From positions 1 through 64,000 of the forward strand of contig NZ_RQXW01000022.1 of NCBI RefSeq assembly GCF_003957515.1: 64,000 nucleotides of DNA, read 5' to 3'. Made by a program: the position numbers and the translations under genes. A model generated the notes under the pieces. The model saw only the letters and a list, made by a program, of their open reading frames with translations, did no database searches and was not told the origin of the DNA. Every line of letters begins with the position of its first letter. Within the stretch, counting starts at the first letter, position 1. Source of the DNA: Amphritea opalescens (lineage in GTDB: Bacteria > Pseudomonadota > Gammaproteobacteria > Pseudomonadales > Balneatricaceae). This document shows positions 60,345 through 64,000 of the stretch, piece after piece.

Positions 60345-61609
60345 CAGGCAGCTCCCTCTTTCAGCTTACGCATCGCTTTCACGTAGTGCTTTAGGGCGGC
60401 GAGTGAACCGGAAATATTGGGCATCTGTGGCGCCACATCAACCTGTTCTAATTCGTTTAAGGCCTTTAGCAGGGCTTGGGTGTTGCTGTCGTTCTGCTCA
60501 AAGTAGGTGCCAACCCACTGCTGGGCTTTGGTCAGACTGTTAAGGTAACTTTTTGGTTTACGCTGCAATAGAGACAGCTGTGCTTGTTCCAGCATGAGGT
60601 GTAGATTTTGCTGTAGGTAGTAGCTTTGCTGGGGTGATAACAGCGGCTCAACCGGTTCACTACGATCCTGAATAACAATCAGTTGGCTGGCTTTATCAGA
60701 TAAAGTCGCCCAAGCCTGTTTGATATCGCTGCTCCAGCTGGAGGCAAACTCTTCGCTATTCATCTGATCCAACAGATCTGGCAGCTTGTGCTGTTCTGTT
60801 AGTGGGATGACTTGCAGTTGATCGACCTGAGTGCTGAGAGCACCCAGTCGTAGGAAGACGCCTTCGGTATCGAGTTCTGGTACCGCTTCAAGCGCGGCGA
60901 TATCGGCGGCAACGGCTTTGCGAATCTCGTAGATGGTGACATCGTCGGTTTCGCTGAGGATCTTATCGGCAGAGCGTAGTAGCTGCAGCGCACCCCGAGG
61001 AGTTTGTTCCATCAATACCCGTTGATTCGCCAGTCGTAGTAGATATTCGACTTCGGCTAGCAGCCAATCTTCACGGTTGTTGTTCTGCGCGGCGGTGACT
61101 TGCTGGATGCTTTGTGTCAGTCGCTTCTGCAGTTCGTTCACATTGGACTGATCCTGGGTGGCTTTATTCTCGAGCGCTGATAGCTTCTGATTTAGAGTGC
61201 TGATCTGTTGCTCGAACTGTTGTTGGCTCTTAGTCAGCGCACCATTGAGTTCGGATGTGGTGTTTTGCTGGCTTTGTTGCAGTTGGTCGCCGGACTGAAG
61301 CTGCAACCAGTAAAGATAGACGACACCGGCAATGGCGAGCAGTGCTAACAGCAGCGCTATTCTGCCGGCCCAGCTCGCTTTGGCTTTCTTCGGCGTCTCT
61401 TTTTCAGGGGGCGCGGTGTTAGCTTCTGTCTTCTCGGCTTTTTTATCCGCAGTGTTGGCGGACTTGCCCGTGGCAGACTTCGCTGAAGAGCTCTTGTCGG
61501 TTGGTTCTGGCTTATCGGCGGGGACGGAATCCTTCTCGATTAGCTCTCCCTCAATCACTTCTTCGGGTTTGTCTGAAGTGGCTGGATTGTTATTCCCGCT
61601 TTTTTTCAT
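60344..61609 (-). CDS. hemX: HemX-like membrane protein
   Basis: A 421-aa inner membrane protein: a charged, low-complexity N-terminal region of about 80 residues rich in Lys, Glu, Ser and Ala, one span at about 82-102 (GRIALLLALLAIAGVVYLYW), a coiled coil (about 105-180) and a helical C-terminal domain (EVEYLLRLANQRVLMEQ). This is the HemX family of hem operons. It is often labelled uroporphyrinogen C-methyltransferase, but no SAM-binding methylase motif is visible. Overlaps hemD by 4 bp. Confidence 0.9.
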   Translation of the reverse strand: MKKSGNNNPATSDKPEEVIEGELIEKDSVPADKPEPTDKSSSAKSATGKSANTADKKAEKTEANTAPPEKETPKKAKASWAGRIALLLALLAIAGVVYLYWLQLQSGDQLQQSQQNTTSELNGALTKSQQQFEQQISTLNQKLSALENKATQDQSNVNELQKRLTQSIQQVTAAQNNNREDWLLAEVEYLLRLANQRVLMEQTPRGALQLLRSADKILSETDDVTIYEIRKAVAADIAALEAVPELDTEGVFLRLGALSTQVDQLQVIPLTEQHKLPDLLDQMNSEEFASSWSSDIKQAWATLSDKASQLIVIQDRSEPVEPLLSPQQSYYLQQNLHLMLEQAQLSLLQRKPKSYLNSLTKAQQWVGTYFEQNDSNTQALLKALNELEQVDVAPQMPNISGSLAALKHYVKAMRKLKEGAA

Positions 61610-62388
61610 GTTCTGTCATCCATATCGATAGTCGATAAAACTGTTTCTGCCATTGCCTGGTTATCGGGTCCGCTGGCGGTCATTACTCGAGTATAGCCTA
61701 ACTCTGTTGCGATTCGGGCAACTCGTTCACTGGGTACAACCAATGGTGTATGCCGTAATGCTTTCAGATCATGGTCGTTGATCAGTTGGGTTAGGTTGTT
61801 CACCGCTTCGCCGCTGGTCAGCAGGGCGGCAGCGAGAGGCTTATCTATGATACTACTAATGATCTGCTCGGAGGTATAGTGGGGCATGCTGCGACGATAC
61901 AGATCGGCGTAGTCAACTCGGGCGCCACGCTGGCGTAGTTGCTCGGCAAGGGTTTCTCTGCCGCCTTCGCCGCGCATAATCAATATTTTTTGTTCTGCAA
62001 TGTTTTGTAACAGAGGAAGGGATAATAGCGCCTCTGAATCATAACCGGCGGGAGAGCGTTGGGCAGTGATGCCAAAGTTATCGAGTGTCAGTGCGGTTTG
62101 TTGACCAATAGCGAACCATTCAATGCCGAGGGGCAGTTGTGGCCAGTATTGATCAATCAAATCCATACCGGCTGTTACCGCATTGGCGCTGATGAAAATG
62201 ACCTTGTGATACAGATCGAGATCCATAATATTGCTTTTTAGCAGGGGGAAAGCCGAGTCTGCCTCGGCAACCGCTGTGATCTCCAGAAGCGGGAGGGACA
62301 CCGGATCGATTCCTAAGCTACAGAGCAGCGTCATCTGGCCCTGGGCTTGGTGCGCAGGGCGAGTCACCAATACCCGTGGTTTAGCCAT
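61606..62388 (-). CDS. hemD: uroporphyrinogen-III synthase
   Basis: A 260-aa enzyme that closes hydroxymethylbilane to uroporphyrinogen III with inversion of ring D. It starts [18 protein letters not shown] and has the typical [37 protein letters not shown] and [10 protein letters not shown] stretches. The ATG at 62388 lies inside the hemC end (8-bp overlap), so the genes are coupled; the longer frame from 62418 is rejected. The family varies a lot in sequence, so position helps the call. Confidence 0.93.
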   Translation of the reverse strand: MAKPRVLVTRPAHQAQGQMTLLCSLGIDPVSLPLLEITAVAEADSAFPLLKSNIMDLDLYHKVIFISANAVTAGMDLIDQYWPQLPLGIEWFAIGQQTALTLDNFGITAQRSPAGYDSEALLSLPLLQNIAEQKILIMRGEGGRETLAEQLRQRGARVDYADLYRRSMPHYTSEQIISSIIDKPLAAALLTSGEAVNNLTQLINDHDLKALRHTPLVVPSERVARIATELGYTRVMTASGPDNQAMAETVLSTIDMDDRT

Positions 62389-63322
62389 TCTGTTTATATA
62401 CTTCAGCGAGAATGTCATCCGCGCCAGCCGCTAATAAGCGTTCGGCGAGTTCGATACCCATCTGTTCTGCTTGATCAGGGCTGTTGCGTAATTCATCCCG
62501 TAGAACCCGGGTGCCATCGGTGCTGGCAACCAAGCCGCGTAGGTAGAGTTCATCGCCGCTCGGGTTGAGGGTGGCGAAGCAGGCGATCGGCACCTGACAA
62601 CCCCCTTCTAAGCGGCGGTTCATGGCGCGTTCAGCGGTGACTCGGATAGCGGTTTGTTGGTCGTGTAACGGTTTCAACAGTGCCAGCGTCGAGGCGTCAT
62701 CACTGCGGCATTCAATACCTACGGCGCCCTGTCCTCCGGCGGGTAAGCTGTCTTCTGGCGGAATTTCGCTGGCAATGCGGTCGCCCATCTTCAGACGCAA
62801 TAGCCCAGCGGTGGCGAGAATGATGGCGTCATACTGACCTTCATCCAGTTTGCGCAACCGAGTGTTGACGTTACCGCGCAGGGTTTTGACCTGCAGATCG
62901 GGCCGTTTTTCTTTAATCTGTGCTTCACGGCGGAGGGATGAGGTGCCGACGATAGCGCCCTGTGGCAATTCATCAAGAGAGGAGTAGTTGTTCGATACAA
63001 AGGCATCGGTTGGTTTTTCGCGGGGGCAGATCACCGCTAGTCCAAGCCCTTCAGGGAACTCCATCGGTACATCTTTCATGGAATGTACCGCGATATCCGC
63101 TTCGTTGGCGAGTATGGCGACTTCCAGCTCTTTAACAAATAGACCTTTACCGCCAATTTTCGAGAGTGGCGAATCCAGTAGTACATCGCCCTTAGTGGTA
63201 AAGCCCATGAGTTCGACGGTGATACCTGGATGAAATTTCTCTAACTCGGCTTTAACATACTCCGCCTGCCACAGGGCAAGTGGGCTTTGGCGGGTGGCAA
63301 TACGGATTATTTTATCGGTCAT
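62381..63322 (-). CDS. hemC: hydroxymethylbilane synthase (porphobilinogen deaminase)
   Basis: A 313-aa enzyme that joins four porphobilinogens. The start [56 protein letters not shown] and the cofactor Cys in [13 protein letters not shown] are all present. First gene of the hemC-hemD-hemX-hemY operon, divergent from argH. The intergenic 185 bp must hold both promoters. Confidence 0.97.
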   Translation of the reverse strand: MTDKIIRIATRQSPLALWQAEYVKAELEKFHPGITVELMGFTTKGDVLLDSPLSKIGGKGLFVKELEVAILANEADIAVHSMKDVPMEFPEGLGLAVICPREKPTDAFVSNNYSSLDELPQGAIVGTSSLRREAQIKEKRPDLQVKTLRGNVNTRLRKLDEGQYDAIILATAGLLRLKMGDRIASEIPPEDSLPAGGQGAVGIECRSDDASTLALLKPLHDQQTAIRVTAERAMNRRLEGGCQVPIACFATLNPSGDELYLRGLVASTDGTRVLRDELRNSPDQAEQMGIELAERLLAAGADDILAEVYKQNG

Positions 63323-63435
63323 ACAGGATCCTGGAGGGCGGTTGCCCGGTCAGCTACGCAAATTATTTTTCGATTTTAACAGATAAGCAGGCCGGTAACA
63401 GCTGATCGGACATGCGGTTAGGGGGTGGGTTGCTG

Positions 63436-63441
63436 TATAAT
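63436..63441 (+). promoter_or_regulatory. -10 box for argH
   Basis: A perfect TATAAT 66 bp before the argH ATG; no good -35 box at 17 bp. Confidence 0.5.
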
Positions 63442-63507
63442 GCCTGCCATTGATTTAGGACAGGGTCCGCTTGCCGTCGGTGCGGATGACAGATGTGAGG
63501 TTTCAGC

Positions 63508-64000
63508 ATGAGTGAAGAACAAACCAACCAGCAATGGGGTGGCCGTTTTAATGAACCAACGGATGCCTTCGTTGCGCGCTTTACAGCATCGGTACAATTC
63601 GATCAGCGGATGTATAAGCAGGATATTCAGGGCTCTGTCGCACATGCGAAGATGCTTACTAAAGTGGGTGTGCTGAGTGAAGCAGAATGTGCCGATATTC
63701 TTCAGGGGCTGAGCGAAATTCAGTCTGATATCGAAAATGGCAATTTTGAATGGTCTATTGCGCTGGAAGATGTGCATATGAACATCGAAGCGGCGCTGAC
63801 TAAGAAAATCGGTATCACCGGTAAAAAACTGCATACCGGTCGTTCACGTAATGATCAGGTCGCCACGGATATCCGTCTCTATGTACGCGAAGAGATCGAC
63901 AATGTGCTGGCTGAAATTACCCGTCTGCAACAGGGCATCATCGGTTTGGCGCGTCAAGAAGCCGATACGGTCATGCCGGGCTTTACACACTTACAAACCG
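63508..64000 (+). CDS. argH: argininosuccinate lyase, N-terminal part
   Basis: The last enzyme of arginine synthesis, splitting argininosuccinate to arginine and fumarate. The window holds 164 codons, about a third of the gene. [31 protein letters not shown] and [17 protein letters not shown] are typical, and the frame stays open to the right edge (GFTHLQ). The catalytic Ser loop lies beyond the window. GAGG precedes the ATG by 8 nt. Confidence 0.96.
   Translation, partial: MSEEQTNQQWGGRFNEPTDAFVARFTASVQFDQRMYKQDIQGSVAHAKMLTKVGVLSEAECADILQGLSEIQSDIENGNFEWSIALEDVHMNIEAALTKKIGITGKKLHTGRSRNDQVATDIRLYVREEIDNVLAEITRLQQGIIGLARQEADTVMPGFTHLQT

Noticed and set aside
60344..61609. HemX as uroporphyrinogen-III C-methyltransferase
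   Set aside because: No SAM-binding methylase motifs are visible; the protein is a membrane-anchored coiled-coil protein.
1..64000. Mobile elements, prophage, CRISPR arrays, defence islands
   Set aside because: No transposase, integrase, phage or Cas-like protein and no regular short spaced repeats were seen; the genes are core functions.

Overview
The window is a stretch of core chromosome from a gammaproteobacterium of the Pseudomonadales/Oceanospirillales kind, most likely a marine one. The reasons are a Crc gene set between rph and pyrE, an AlgQ/Rsd protein of the Pseudomonas type, a hemCDXY operon next to argH, the yrfG-hslR-hslO-pckA and ppx/trxA-rho-ubiD blocks, and TRAP and AapJQMP-type transporters for C4-dicarboxylates and amino acids. 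I see no insertion sequence, prophage, CRISPR array or rRNA. One tRNA gene, tRNA-Phe(GAA), is present.

Layout. 0.3-3.8 kb: yicC, rph, crc, pyrE (RNA turnover, carbon control, pyrimidine synthesis). 3.8-4.5 kb: tRNA-Phe followed by three tandem units of about 161-174 bp, each with a terminator and a copy of the tRNA 3' end. 4.8-7 kb: a Tsx-type outer membrane channel and an NCS2 purine permease. 7-14 kb: gamma-glutamyltransferase, a YbaK-HDOD protein, YheS-type ABC-F ATPase, a TIGR02444-like protein and an FKBP lipoprotein. 14-18.4 kb: an amino-acid ABC transporter with a candidate sigma-54 promoter. 18.4-22.2 kb: three tandem EF-hand genes (exact 361-bp period), a WD40-like lipoprotein, rsd/algQ and a secreted FliL-like protein. 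22.2-25.4 kb: gshA and pykA. 25.6-34.5 kb: dctB-dctD, a methyl-accepting chemotaxis protein with a periplasmic CxxCH motif, then dctPQM behind a sigma-54 promoter and a tandem pair of palindromes that are likely DctD sites.

34.6-37.8 kb: a small membrane protein, ilvA, rpiA and an unlisted 39-aa membrane protein. 38-46.4 kb: a DUF748/AsmA-like protein with 43-residue repeats, the YbbAP-type ABC system divergent from tesA, and an orphan NarX-like histidine kinase. 46.5-52.2 kb: sodB, a small cysteine-containing protein, nudE, yrfG-hslR-hslO-pckA. 52.3-58.9 kb: ppx, trxA, rho, ubiD with an overlapping ferredoxin-reductase gene, and a secreted Cys-rich protein. 59-64 kb: hemC-hemD-hemX-hemY in one overlapping operon on the minus strand, and argH, which runs off the right edge.

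The genes describe a respiratory heterotroph growing on organic acids and amino acids: DctBD senses C4-dicarboxylates and drives the TRAP importer, PckA feeds gluconeogenesis, Crc would set carbon-source priority, and SodB, GshA, Hsp33 and thioredoxin handle oxidative stress. No wholly new multi-gene system is evident. The most interesting non-routine signals are the tRNA-Phe-linked tandem RNA-like repeats, the heme-motif chemoreceptor inside the dct locus, the GAFTDA variant of DctD, the EF-hand triplication and the small membrane protein.
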